A DNA stretch of 64,000 nt from the NCBI RefSeq assembly GCF_900089605.1, contig NZ_LT594324.1, positions 3,596,001 through 3,660,000 of the forward strand. The letters are read 5' to 3'. The stretch is from Micromonospora narathiwatensis. Its GTDB lineage: Bacteria; Actinomycetota; Actinomycetes; Mycobacteriales; Micromonosporaceae. Positions 1 to 8,315 of this stretch are shown here, piece by piece. The notes under the pieces are model-generated. The model was not told the DNA's origin and did no database searches. It worked only from the letters and a program-made list of their open reading frames with translations. The position numbers and the translations under genes are program-made. Positions within the stretch are counted from its first letter, which is position 1; the number at the start of each line of letters is the position of its first letter.

Positions 1-41
1 TGGTGCTCGCCGCGGCCACGCTGCGCCGGCGCAGCGGGTGA
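1..41 (+). CDS. C-terminal end of an unidentified protein (partial)
   Basis: Only the last 12 codons are inside the window. They read VLAAATLRRRSG and end at a TGA whose last base is the A of the next gene's ATG. A hydrophobic stretch followed by arginines would suit the end of a membrane protein, such as a permease whose partner regulator follows, but that is a guess. The one-base TGATG overlap shows that it is translationally coupled to the downstream TetR gene. Confidence 0.5.
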   Translation, partial: VLAAATLRRRSG

Positions 42-640
42 TGGCGCGACGCACCGGACGCCGGCCCGGCAACCCGGACACCCGGGAGGCCATCCTCGCG
101 GCGGCCCGGGCGGCGTTCGCCGAGCGCGGCTTCGACGCCACGTCGATCCGGGCCATCGCCACCGCCGCGGGGGTGGACCCGGCGCTGGTGCACCACTACT
201 TCGGCACCAAGGAGGAGCTGTTCCGGGCGACCGTGGCGATCCCCCTCGACCCGGCCGAGCTGCTCCCGGCCGTGCTGGCCGCCGGCCCGGACGGGGCGGG
301 CGAGCGGCTGGTCCGCACGTTCCTGGCGGTCTGGGACTCCCCGGCCGGGGTGGCGGCGGTGGCCCTGTTGCGCTCGGCGGTCAGCAACGAGTGGACCGGC
401 CGGCTGCTGCGCGAGTTCCTGGTCACCCAGGTGCTGCGCCGGGTCCTCGACGGGCTCGACGTCGACCCCACCGAGCTGCCGCTGCGCGGCGCGCTGGTCG
501 GCACCCAGATGATCGGCCTGGCCATGATGCGGTACGTCCTCCGCCTCGAACCGGTCGCCTCCGCCGCCCCGGAGACCCTGGTCGCCACGATCGGCCCCAC
601 CGTCCAGCGCTACCTCACCGCCCCCCTCCCCACCCCCTGA
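41..640 (+). CDS. TetR/AcrR family transcriptional regulator
   Basis: One-component repressor-type regulator of 199 residues, the usual family length. The N-terminal helix-turn-helix spans about residues 15-62 and carries the family signature: RGFDATSIRAIA, then AAGVDPALVHHYFGTKEELF. The remainder is an all-helical ligand-binding and dimerisation domain without recognisable specificity. ATG at 41 is chosen because it overlaps the stop of the preceding gene; a GTG sits three bases earlier. The upstream coupled gene is the most likely target. The downstream ABC exporter is convergent, so control of it would have to act from elsewhere. The ligand is unknown. Confidence 0.88.
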   Translation: MARRTGRRPGNPDTREAILAAARAAFAERGFDATSIRAIATAAGVDPALVHHYFGTKEELFRATVAIPLDPAELLPAVLAAGPDGAGERLVRTFLAVWDSPAGVAAVALLRSAVSNEWTGRLLREFLVTQVLRRVLDGLDVDPTELPLRGALVGTQMIGLAMMRYVLRLEPVASAAPETLVATIGPTVQRYLTAPLPTP

Positions 641-686
641 CCCACCCCCCACAGGTGTTGATCAAGAAGTTTGCCAGGGGTGGGAG

Positions 687-2465
687 TCAGCGGGTCTGTT
701 CGAGCCAGGAGGCGTAGAGCAGGGCGTAGACGGAGTCCGGGTCCTTGACCAGGTCGTCGTGCGGGCCACGCTGGACGATCCGGCCGCGGTCCACCACGAT
801 CACCTCGTCGGCCGCCTGTGCGGTGGAGAGCCGGTGGGCGATGGCGAGCGTCGTCCGCCCCCGGGTCACCGCGTCGAGGGTGCGCTGGAGGCGCACCTCG
901 GTGGCCGGGTCGACGGCGCTGGTCGCCTCGTCCAGCACCAGCAGGTCGGGGTCGGCGACGTACGCCCGGGCCAGCGCGACGAGCTGCCGCTCCCCGACGC
1001 TGAGCGCCTCGCCGCGCTCGCCGACCGGAGTGTCCAGCCCGGCCGGCAGGCCGTCCAGCCAGTCCGCCAGCCCCAGCTCGGTGAAGGCCGTGGTGAGCTG
1101 CGCGTCGGTCAGCTCCGGGCGGGCGAAGCGGACGTTCTCCCCGACGGTGGCGTCGAAGAGGAAGCCGTCCTGCGGCACCATCACCACCCGGGAGCGCAGC
1201 GAGTCGAACCGCACCTGGCGCAGCGACACGCCGGAGAGCAGCACCTCGCCCTCGCTGGGGTCCATCAGCCGGGTGAGCAGCTTGGCGAAGGTGGTCTTGC
1301 CGCTGCCGGTCTCGCCGACCACGGCCACCCGGCTCTTCGCCGGAATGTCCAGGGTCACCCCGTGCAGCACCGGCGGCCCGCCCGGATAGGCGAAGGTCAC
1401 CTGCCCGAAACGGATGTCCAGCGGCCCGGGCGGCAGCTCCCGCCCCCGCTCCCCCGGGTCGGCCACGTCCGGCGCGACGTCCAGCACGTCGAGCACCCGG
1501 CGCCAGCCGGCGATCGCGTTCTGCGCCTCGTTGAGCACCTCGGTGGCGATCTGCACCGGCTGGATGAACAGGGTCACCAGGAACAGGAACGCGGTGAGCT
1601 GGCCGATGGACAGGGTCCGGTCGACGCCGAGGTTGACCCCGACCACCACCACGCCGGCCAGGGCCAGACCGGCCGCCAGCTCCCCCACCGAGCTGCCCAT
1701 GATGCTGATCCGGATGGCTCCCTGCTGGGCCCGCCGCTGCCCCTCGATCGCCGCGTCCAGCCGCCGGGCCGTCCGCCCGGCGATCCCGTACGCCCGGATC
1801 ACCGGGGCGCCCACCACGCTCTCGCCGATGGTGCCGAGCAGGGCGCCCGTCCGCTGGCGGACCAGGCCGTAGGCGGCGGCGAGGCGGCGCTGGAGCACCC
1901 GGATCACCAGCACCGCCGGCGCGAAGGCGACGAGCACCACCAGCGTCAGCTGCCACGAGTACGCCAGCATGACGCCCGTGGTCACCACGAGCTGGCCCAG
2001 GTTGACGATCAGGATCACGCCGCCCCACTGGAGGAACTGGGTGATCTGGTCGACGTCGCTGGTGACCCGGGAGACCAGCGAGCCGCGCCGCTCGGACTGC
2101 TGGTGCAGCATGGACAGGTCGTGCACGTGCCGGAAGGCCCGGGTACGCACCCCGGCGAGGGCGGTCTCGCTGACGGTGAAGAGCCGACGCATCATCAGGT
2201 AGCCGCAGGCGGTGGTGACCACCAGCACGGCGGCGGTGGCGATCACGGTCAGCGTGATCACGTCCACGTCGAGCCCGCCCACGATGCCGTGGTCGATGCC
2301 GCGCTGCACCGCCACCGGCACCGCGACCCGGCCGACCATGTAGACCAGCGCCAGCCCGAGCGTGCCGGCCAGCCCGGTCTTCAGCTCGGGGGAGAGGGCC
2401 AGCCCACGCCGCAGCGTCCGCCAGGTCGACTCGGTCGCCTCGGCCGTCGTCGTACTCGCGCTCAC
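687..2465 (-). CDS. ABC exporter half-transporter with catalytic NBD (heterodimer partner A)
   Basis: Full-length ABC exporter half (592 aa): six-helix transmembrane domain (about residues 30-320) followed by a nucleotide-binding domain. The Walker A GETGSGKTT lies near 381. Walker B LLVLDEATSAVD near 508 keeps the catalytic glutamate, and the switch histidine is in LAIAHRLSTA near 542. The signature motif is LSVGERQ instead of LSGGQ. Its GTG start overlaps the stop of the neighbouring ABC gene by 4 bp, so the two are co-translated and almost certainly form a heterodimer. Drug, lipid or peptide substrates are all possible; the sequence does not decide. The product acts in the cytoplasmic membrane. 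Confidence 0.93.
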   Translation of the reverse strand: MSASTTTAEATESTWRTLRRGLALSPELKTGLAGTLGLALVYMVGRVAVPVAVQRGIDHGIVGGLDVDVITLTVIATAAVLVVTTACGYLMMRRLFTVSETALAGVRTRAFRHVHDLSMLHQQSERRGSLVSRVTSDVDQITQFLQWGGVILIVNLGQLVVTTGVMLAYSWQLTLVVLVAFAPAVLVIRVLQRRLAAAYGLVRQRTGALLGTIGESVVGAPVIRAYGIAGRTARRLDAAIEGQRRAQQGAIRISIMGSSVGELAAGLALAGVVVVGVNLGVDRTLSIGQLTAFLFLVTLFIQPVQIATEVLNEAQNAIAGWRRVLDVLDVAPDVADPGERGRELPPGPLDIRFGQVTFAYPGGPPVLHGVTLDIPAKSRVAVVGETGSGKTTFAKLLTRLMDPSEGEVLLSGVSLRQVRFDSLRSRVVMVPQDGFLFDATVGENVRFARPELTDAQLTTAFTELGLADWLDGLPAGLDTPVGERGEALSVGERQLVALARAYVADPDLLVLDEATSAVDPATEVRLQRTLDAVTRGRTTLAIAHRLSTAQAADEVIVVDRGRIVQRGPHDDLVKDPDSVYALLYASWLEQTR

Positions 2466-4336
2466 CGGTCAACCTCGACTTCCAGGCCGGACGTCAGCGG
2501 TGGGCTGACCTCGTACGGGTGGGTCTGCTCGCGTTCCTGCTCGGCCTGCTCGTACGCGGTGACCAGGTCGGCGTAGCCGGGCACGGTGGCGAGCAGGTCG
2601 GCGTGCGTGCCCCGGGCGACCACCCGCCCCTGCTCCACGTAGATCACCTCGTCGGCGAGCGCGATGGTGGCCCGCCGGTACGCGACCACCAGGATCGACG
2701 CGGGCGCGACGCCATCGGCCGGGGCGCGCAGCCCGGCCAGGATGGCCGCCTCCACCCGGGGGTCGACCGCGCTGGTGGCGTCGTCGAGCACCAGCAGCCG
2801 GGGGCGCCCGGCGAGCGCCCGGGCCAGGGTGAGCCGCTGCCGCTGGCCGCCGGAGAGCGACGTGCCCCGCTCGCCGACCATGGTGTCCAGCCCGTCGGGC
2901 AGCGCGGCGACGAACCCGTCCGCCTCGGCCAGCCGCAGCGCCGCCCAGGCCTCCTCGTCGCCGACCCCGGGCCGGTCCAGGGTGATGTTGGCCCGGACGG
3001 TGTCGTCGAAGACGAACGGCACCTGGGCGACCAGGGCCACGTTCGCGGCGAGCGAGGCGGCGGTGAGGTCGCGGACGTCGACGCCGTCCAGGGTGACCGT
3101 GCCGGCGCGCGGGTCGACCAGCCGTACGGCCAGCGAGGTGATGGTGGACTTGCCGGCGCCGGTCGGCCCGACGAGGGCGACGGTCTTCCCGGCCGGCACG
3201 GTGAAGGTAACCTCGCCGAGCACCTCCGTGCCGGGCAGGTGCGCCTCGGCCGGCTCGTACCCGAAGTGGACGTCGTGGAAGGCGAGGGTGGCCGGCGTCG
3301 GCGCGGCCGGGTCGAGCGACACCTCGCCGTACGGCATCTCGCCGGTGGCGTCGAGGACGCGGCGCACCCGGTCCCAGCCGGCGACGCTGCGCGGCAGCTC
3401 GGCCAGCACCCAGCCGATGGCCCGGACCGGGAAGGCCAGCACGGTGAACAGGAAGGCGACGCTGACCAGCTCGGTGACGGTGATCGCGCCCTGCCGGAGC
3501 CGGACCGCGCCGACCACCAGCACGGCGAGGGTGCCGAGGCTGGGCAGCGTTTCCAGCATCGGGTCGAAGACGCCACGCAGCCGGCCGACCGAGATCAGCG
3601 CGTCGCGCAGCTCACCGGCGCGGGCGCCGAACCGGGCGGTCTCCTGCGCCTCGCGACCCATCGTCTTGACCACCAGCGCGCCGTCGAAGCTCTCGTGCGC
3701 GATGCCACTGACCTCCGCGCGCAGCCGCTGGGCGCGGGCCTGGCGGGGGGCCATCCGGCGGGAGTAGACCACGTTGAGCGCGAACAGCGCCGGGAAGACG
3801 GTGACACCGACCAGGGCGAGCGCCCAGTCGGTGAGGAACAGCGAGACCACCGCGCCGACCAGCATCACCACCGTGCCGACCGCGAACGGCAGCGGCGCGA
3901 TCGGATACCAGGCGGCCTCCACATCGGAGTTGGCGTTGGACAGCAGGGTGCCGGTGGAGTTGCGGTGGTGCCAGGACAGCGGCAGGTCCAGGTAGCGGCG
4001 GGTGACCCGGCGACGGTAGGTGGCCTGCATCCGGTACTGCATGTAGCCGGCGCCGAGGCGACGGCCGAGGATGCCGACCACCCGCAGGACGCTGATCCCG
4101 AACAGCGCGGCCGCGGCGAGCGCGAGCGTGCCGCCGGCCACCGAGCCGTGGGCGACAGCGGGGACCACCACCTCGCCGACCACCGCGCCGACCACGGCCG
4201 CGCTGGCGATCACCATGAGGCCGAAGAGCACGCTGCCGGCCACCGCGACCGCGAAGATCCGCGGCTGTTCCCGGATGGCCTGGCCGAGTACCCGCAGCCC
4301 CCTGCCGAGGACGTCCCGACTTGTCCTGCTCGCCAC
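2462..4336 (-). CDS. ABC exporter half-transporter with degenerate NBD (heterodimer partner B)
   Basis: Second exporter half, about 624 aa from a GTG at 4336 that has a GGGGGAG Shine-Dalgarno; an in-frame TTG at 4360 is the alternative. The TMD covers about residues 25-320 and Walker A GPTGAGKST is near 389. The signature LSGGQRQR is canonical, but Walker B reads LLVLDDATSAVD with Asp in place of the catalytic Glu, and the H-loop reads VVAYRR with Tyr in place of His. The defects complement those of the downstream partner, as in heterodimeric exporters with one degenerate site (the BmrCD or TM287/288 type). It is first in a two-gene operon and diverges from the TIGR03085-like gene. Confidence 0.92.
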   Translation of the reverse strand: MASRTSRDVLGRGLRVLGQAIREQPRIFAVAVAGSVLFGLMVIASAAVVGAVVGEVVVPAVAHGSVAGGTLALAAAALFGISVLRVVGILGRRLGAGYMQYRMQATYRRRVTRRYLDLPLSWHHRNSTGTLLSNANSDVEAAWYPIAPLPFAVGTVVMLVGAVVSLFLTDWALALVGVTVFPALFALNVVYSRRMAPRQARAQRLRAEVSGIAHESFDGALVVKTMGREAQETARFGARAGELRDALISVGRLRGVFDPMLETLPSLGTLAVLVVGAVRLRQGAITVTELVSVAFLFTVLAFPVRAIGWVLAELPRSVAGWDRVRRVLDATGEMPYGEVSLDPAAPTPATLAFHDVHFGYEPAEAHLPGTEVLGEVTFTVPAGKTVALVGPTGAGKSTITSLAVRLVDPRAGTVTLDGVDVRDLTAASLAANVALVAQVPFVFDDTVRANITLDRPGVGDEEAWAALRLAEADGFVAALPDGLDTMVGERGTSLSGGQRQRLTLARALAGRPRLLVLDDATSAVDPRVEAAILAGLRAPADGVAPASILVVAYRRATIALADEVIYVEQGRVVARGTHADLLATVPGYADLVTAYEQAEQEREQTHPYEVSPPLTSGLEVEVDR

Positions 4337-4455
4337 GCTCTCCCCCGCCGTAAGCCGCAAGTTTCTCCCACATCCTTACCGGTCCGGGCCAGCTCCGACG
4401 ACCCGGGCCGGATATGTCCACCGTCACGTCCCACCGGCCCAAGCGGCGACGGGCC

Positions 4456-4461
4456 TACGAT
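4456..4461 (+). promoter_or_regulatory. -10 element of a probable leaderless promoter
   Basis: TACGAT lies six bases before the ATG at 4468. With transcription beginning at or next to the A of ATG, the mRNA would have no 5' leader. There is no Shine-Dalgarno in the same interval. The same arrangement precedes several other genes in this window. Confidence 0.55.
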
Positions 4462-4467
4462 CGGGCC

Positions 4468-5097
4468 ATGCCGCGGTACGCCCGATCGGAGCGCGAGGCG
4501 CTCGCCGATCTGCTGCTGGACCTGGGACCGAACGCGCCGACGATCGACGCGGGATGGTCCACCCGTGACCTCGCGGCGCACCTGGTGGTGCGGGAACGCC
4601 GGCCGGACGCCGCCGGTGGCATCCTGCTGCCGCCGCTGCGCCGGTACGGCGAGGCGGTCCGCCGGCAGGTGGCCGCCGGGCCGTACCCGGACCTGGTGGC
4701 CCGGGTCCGGCGCCCGCCGCTGTGGAGCCCGGTGAGCAATCCGCTCACCGACGAGCTGGCGAACACCCTGGAGTTCTTCATCCACCACGAGGACGTACGC
4801 CGGGCCCAGCCGGGATGGCGGCCCCGGGAGCTGCCGGCCGGGTTGGCGGCGGCGCTGTGGAAGCGGGCGTCGACGCTGGCCCGGGTGGCGTTGCGGCGTT
4901 TCCCGGCGGACCTGCTGATTCAGGCGCCCGGCCACGGCGAACGCACCGCCGGCCGGGGCGGCGAGCGGCTGCGGGTGGTGGGCAGCCCCGGCGAGCTGGC
5001 GCTGTTCCTTTCCGGTCGGCAGCGGGTGGCACGGGTGCAGGTGGACGGCCCGGCGGCACCGGCGAACAGGTTGCGGACGGCCCGCCTGGGCTTCTGA
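4468..5097 (+). CDS. TIGR03085-type metal-binding protein (maleylpyruvate isomerase-like fold)
   Basis: A 209-aa protein of the DinB/MDMPI four-helix superfamily, common in actinobacteria. Visible features are the helix motif DLAAHLVVRERRPDA near the N-terminus and FFIHHEDVRRAQPGW mid-protein; the His residues in AHLVVRE and IHHEDVRR are the likely metal ligands. Members are usually thought to be mycothiol-linked or thiol-transfer enzymes, but the reaction of this one is unknown. ATG 4468 is preferred over an in-frame ATG at 4414 because homology begins at MPRYARSERE and a -10 hexamer sits just upstream. It is a single gene, divergent from the ABC exporter. Confidence 0.8.
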   Translation: MPRYARSEREALADLLLDLGPNAPTIDAGWSTRDLAAHLVVRERRPDAAGGILLPPLRRYGEAVRRQVAAGPYPDLVARVRRPPLWSPVSNPLTDELANTLEFFIHHEDVRRAQPGWRPRELPAGLAAALWKRASTLARVALRRFPADLLIQAPGHGERTAGRGGERLRVVGSPGELALFLSGRQRVARVQVDGPAAPANRLRTARLGF

Positions 5098-5226
5098 CCT
5101 GGTGGGTGGCACCGGTCACCGGAAACGTGAAACATCCCCGACCCGACTCACTTTCGCCGATCCCCGCTGCCGTACGCTGCTTTCCCGTCGCCGGACTGCC
5201 GGGACGGCGGGACAGGGGGGCCAGGG

Positions 5227-6177
5227 ATGCGGAGCTTCGCGGTCTCAGCACTACGCGAACCCCCCTTCCCGACACGTCGACACGCCGCCGTCGAACTGGT
5301 CGCCGCGCAGAGCGCCGAGTGGGTACGCGACCTGGGCCTGATCGACACCCCGGCGGGGATGCGCCGACTCTCCGGCGCCAGCCCGGCGGAGCTGGCCGGC
5401 CGAGCCTGCCCGGAGGCGCCGGTGTACGCGCTGCGCCTGCTCACCGACCTGATCTCCTGGCTGTTCGTGATGGACGACGCCTGCGACGAGGACGGCCTCG
5501 GCGCCAGCCCGACCCGGCTCGCCCCGACCGTCGCGGAGCTGCTGGAGGTGCTCGAACGGCACGGCGACCGGACGGTGGCGGCGCCGACCAAGGTCGGACC
5601 GCTCGGGGTCGCGCTGGACGACCTCTGCCGGCGGGTCCGCGCCCGGCAACGACCGGCCCTGCTGCTCCGCCTGGTCTCCGAGCTGCGGGAGTACCTGCTG
5701 GCGCTGTTGTGGGAGGCGGCGAACCGGGAGCACCGCCGGGTCCCCGGAGTGGCCGAGTACGTGCAGATGCGCCGGCACACCGGGGGTGCCCGGCCCAGCT
5801 TCACCCTCACCGACCTGGCCCACGACGGGCTGCCGGAGGCGGGCCGGTGGGCGGACCCGGCGCTGGTCGCCCTGGACGCCCTCGCCGCCGACCTGGTCTG
5901 TTGGTGCAACGACGTGTTCTCCTACGGCAAGGAGCGTTCCGGCACGCCGGACGCGCACAACCTGGTCGCCACGATCGTCGGCGAGACCGGGCAGGGCGAG
6001 GCGGTCGCGCTGCGCGCGGCGGCCACCCGCTTCAACGAGGGGCTGGCCGAGTACGCGACGCGGGAGGCGGCGCTGACCGCCGGGGCCGACGAGGCGGTCC
6101 GGGCGGTTCTCACCACCCGGCGGAACTGGATCCGGGCCACCTACGACTGGTCGCTGGCCGCGGCCCGGTACGCCTGA
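5227..6177 (+). CDS. class I terpene synthase (sesquiterpene-cyclase type)
   Basis: A 316-aa bacterial class I terpene cyclase. The aspartate-rich metal motif is D83-D84-A-C-D87 in FVMDDACDEDG. The NSE triad is N228, S232 and E236 in NDVFSYGKE. The effector triad can be read as R182, T185 and G186, 46 residues before the triad, and the C-terminus carries the conserved RY pair (314-315). It would ionise a prenyl diphosphate (C15 most likely) with three Mg ions and cyclise it. The start has GGGGGGCCAGGG just upstream. No prenyltransferase, P450 or methyltransferase is adjacent, so it looks like a stand-alone cyclase. The product cannot be predicted. Confidence 0.9.
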   Translation: MRSFAVSALREPPFPTRRHAAVELVAAQSAEWVRDLGLIDTPAGMRRLSGASPAELAGRACPEAPVYALRLLTDLISWLFVMDDACDEDGLGASPTRLAPTVAELLEVLERHGDRTVAAPTKVGPLGVALDDLCRRVRARQRPALLLRLVSELREYLLALLWEAANREHRRVPGVAEYVQMRRHTGGARPSFTLTDLAHDGLPEAGRWADPALVALDALAADLVCWCNDVFSYGKERSGTPDAHNLVATIVGETGQGEAVALRAAATRFNEGLAEYATREAALTAGADEAVRAVLTTRRNWIRATYDWSLAAARYA

Positions 6178-6251
6178 CGGCGGCGGGCCCCGTCGCGGGC
6201 CGCCGGTCCGCGTGGAGGCGCCAGGGCTAGCCGCTGGCCGGGGACAGGCCA

Positions 6252-6257
6252 TACTCT
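6252..6257 (+). promoter_or_regulatory. candidate -10 element for the acyl-CoA ligase gene
   Basis: TACTCT is the best -10 match in the 143-bp gap between the terpene synthase and the acyl-CoA ligase. No convincing -35 hexamer is visible 16-18 bp upstream, as is common for activator-dependent or extended actinobacterial promoters. Confidence 0.4.
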
Positions 6258-6275
6258 TCGGTAACCGCAAAGTGG

Positions 6276-6291
6276 CGTGACCCCCGTCACG
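6276..6291. promoter_or_regulatory. CRP-like palindrome upstream of the acyl-CoA ligase
   Basis: CGTGACCCCCGTCACG is a perfect inverted repeat (CGTGA-N6-TCACG). It matches the general TGTGA-N6-TCACA form of sites bound by CRP/GlxR-type cAMP receptors. It lies between the putative -10 (6252) and the ATG at 6321. A protein bound here would sit downstream of the promoter and might repress. The regulator itself is not in the window. Confidence 0.5.
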
Positions 6292-6320
6292 TCCCTCCAT
6301 CCCCGAAGGCGGCTACAGCG

Positions 6321-8147
6321 ATGGCTCTCGATGTACCGTACCGTTCCATTCCCGACATGTTCCTCAAGCGCGTGGCGGCGACCCCCGACCGCCCCGCGTT
6401 CGGCCGCCCCGCCCCGGACGACTCCGGGCCGGTCTGGCTGAGCTGGGAGCAGGTCGGGCAGCGTGCCAAGGCCGTCGCGGCCGGCCTGCACGGGCTCGGT
6501 GTCGGCCCGGAGGACCCGGTGGCGATCCTGGCGAACACCCGGCTCGACTGGGTGATCGCCGACTTCGGCATCATGTGCGCCGGCGGGGCCACCACCACCG
6601 TCTACCCGACCACCGAGCCGGAGGACGCGACCTACATCGTCGCCGACTCCGGGTCGAGGGTGCTCTTCGCCGAGAACCCGGCCCAGGCGGCGAAGATCGC
6701 CGGCGCGGAGCTGCCGGCGCTGACCCACGTGGTGCTCTTCGACGGCGAGCCGGACCCGGCCGCCGCGGTCCCGCAGCTCACCCTGGCCGAGTTGGAGGAG
6801 CGGGGCGGGCAGGCCCTGGCCAACGAGCCGGATCTGATCGACATGCTGGTCGCCGGCATCGGCCCGGACCACCTGGCCACCCTGATCTACACCTCGGGCA
6901 CCACCGGCCGGCCGAAGGGCGTCGAGCTGCTGCACGGCGGCTGGTGCTGGGAGGGCGTGGCGCAGGCCGAGCTGGACCTGCTACGCGAGGACGACCTCCA
7001 GTACCTCTGGCTGCCGCTGTCGCACTCGTTCGGCAAGACGCTGCTCTGCGGCGTCACCCACCTCGGGCTACCCACGTACGTCGACGGTCGGGTGGACAAG
7101 CTGGTCGAGCTGCTCGCCGTGGTCCGGCCGACGCTGATGTGCGGCGCCCCCCGGGTCTTCGAGAAGGTCTACAACAAGGCGGTCACCACGGCCCAGGACG
7201 CCGGCGGCGCGAAGGCGAAGATCTTCGGCTGGGGCGTCGCGGTGGGCAAGGAGAAGGTCGCCCTGGAGCAGGCCGGCCGGCCACTGCCGATCGGGCTGAG
7301 GCTGCGGTACGCGGTGGCCGAGAAGCTGGTCTTCAGCAAGCTCCAGGCCCGGCTCGGCGGCCGGATCCGGGTGCTGGTCTCCGGCGCGGCGCCGCTCAGC
7401 CAGGAGATCGCCACCTTCTTCGCCGCCGCCAACCTGCCCATCTCCGAGGGGTACGGCCTCACCGAGACCAGCGCCGGCAACTTCGTCAACCCGCCCGACG
7501 GACTGCGCATCGGCACCGTGGGCCGGGCGATGGGCGACCTGGAGTGCCGGATCGACACCGACGGCGAAATCCTGGTCCGCGGTCGGCCGGTGATGCGCGG
7601 ATACCACAACCTGCCCGAGGAGACCGCCGCCGCGTTCACCGAGGACGGCTTCTTCCGTACCGGGGACATCGGCAGCCTCGACGACGACGGCTACCTACGG
7701 ATCACCGACCGGAAGAAGGACCTGGTCAAGACCTCGGGCGGGAAGTACATCGCGCCGTCGCACATCGAGGGCATGTTCAAGGCGATCTGCCCGTACACCT
7801 CGCAGGCGGTGGTCGTCGGGCAGGCCCGCAACTACTGCACCATGCTGGTCACCCTCGACCCGGACGCGATCCGGGGCTGGGCGGCCGGCGGCCCCCTCGA
7901 CGGCCGCGACTACGCCGACATCGTCACCTCGCCGGAGGTGCGGGCGATGGTCGAGGGCTACGTGGCGGAGCTCAACGCCAGGCTCAACCGCTGGGAGACG
8001 ATCAAGAAAGTGGCGGTCCTCCCCCGCGATCTCACCATCGAGGACGGCGAGATCACCCCGTCGCTGAAGATCAGGCGCCGGAGCGTGGAGAGCAACTTCG
8101 CCACCGAGATCGAGCAGATGTACGCGGGCACCCTCGCCGAGCTGTAG
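6321..8147 (+). CDS. long-chain fatty-acid--CoA ligase (FadD15-like)
   Basis: AMP-forming acyl-CoA synthetase of 608 aa, the normal length for the FadD15/LACS group. The P-loop-like motif LIYTSGTTGRPKGVEL, the A5 motif EGYGLTETSAG and the A7-A8 region TGDIGSLDDDGYLRITDRKKDLVKT are all present. The conserved GGKYIAPSHIE and the late catalytic lysine in ITPSLKIRRR follow. It activates fatty acids with ATP and CoA for beta-oxidation or lipid synthesis. It is a single gene whose only clear regulatory feature is the CRP-like palindrome upstream. The 3' side carries a direct repeat and a strong hairpin, and the next gene is convergent. Confidence 0.93.
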   Translation: MALDVPYRSIPDMFLKRVAATPDRPAFGRPAPDDSGPVWLSWEQVGQRAKAVAAGLHGLGVGPEDPVAILANTRLDWVIADFGIMCAGGATTTVYPTTEPEDATYIVADSGSRVLFAENPAQAAKIAGAELPALTHVVLFDGEPDPAAAVPQLTLAELEERGGQALANEPDLIDMLVAGIGPDHLATLIYTSGTTGRPKGVELLHGGWCWEGVAQAELDLLREDDLQYLWLPLSHSFGKTLLCGVTHLGLPTYVDGRVDKLVELLAVVRPTLMCGAPRVFEKVYNKAVTTAQDAGGAKAKIFGWGVAVGKEKVALEQAGRPLPIGLRLRYAVAEKLVFSKLQARLGGRIRVLVSGAAPLSQEIATFFAAANLPISEGYGLTETSAGNFVNPPDGLRIGTVGRAMGDLECRIDTDGEILVRGRPVMRGYHNLPEETAAAFTEDGFFRTGDIGSLDDDGYLRITDRKKDLVKTSGGKYIAPSHIEGMFKAICPYTSQAVVVGQARNYCTMLVTLDPDAIRGWAAGGPLDGRDYADIVTSPEVRAMVEGYVAELNARLNRWETIKKVAVLPRDLTIEDGEITPSLKIRRRSVESNFATEIEQMYAGTLAEL

Positions 8148-8148
8148 C

Positions 8149-8245
8149 TCCGACAACTCCAGCTCGGCGCGTCTGGCGCCGCGCCGCGACCTGGAGCCGT
8201 CGTCCGACAACTCCAGCTCGGCGCGTCTGGCGCCGCGCCGCGACC
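8149..8245. repeat. two direct copies of a 43-bp repeat
   Basis: Two identical 43-bp copies (8149-8191 and 8203-8245) begin TCCGACAACTCCAGCTCGGC and end CGCGCCGCGACC, with a period of 54 bp. The first starts two bases after the acyl-CoA ligase stop codon. Inside each copy GGCGCG and CGCGCC can pair across an 8-nt loop. No coding function is apparent. It may be a duplicated member of an intergenic palindromic repeat family. Confidence 0.85.
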
Positions 8246-8259
8246 GTCGTCCCGCGCCC

Positions 8260-8301
8260 GGCGGCGGCCGTGCCCCTCCGTCCCGGGGCACGGCCGCCGC
8301 C
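8260..8301. terminator. bidirectional terminator hairpin between convergent genes
   Basis: A perfect 17-bp inverted repeat (GGCGGCGGCCGTGCCCC at 8260-8276 and its complement at 8285-8301) encloses an 8-nt loop. It sits between the stops of the converging acyl-CoA ligase and LtrA-like genes. No U-tract follows on either strand, as is usual for high-GC actinobacterial terminators. Confidence 0.75.
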
Positions 8302-8315
8302 GCTTCCGGCGCCGG

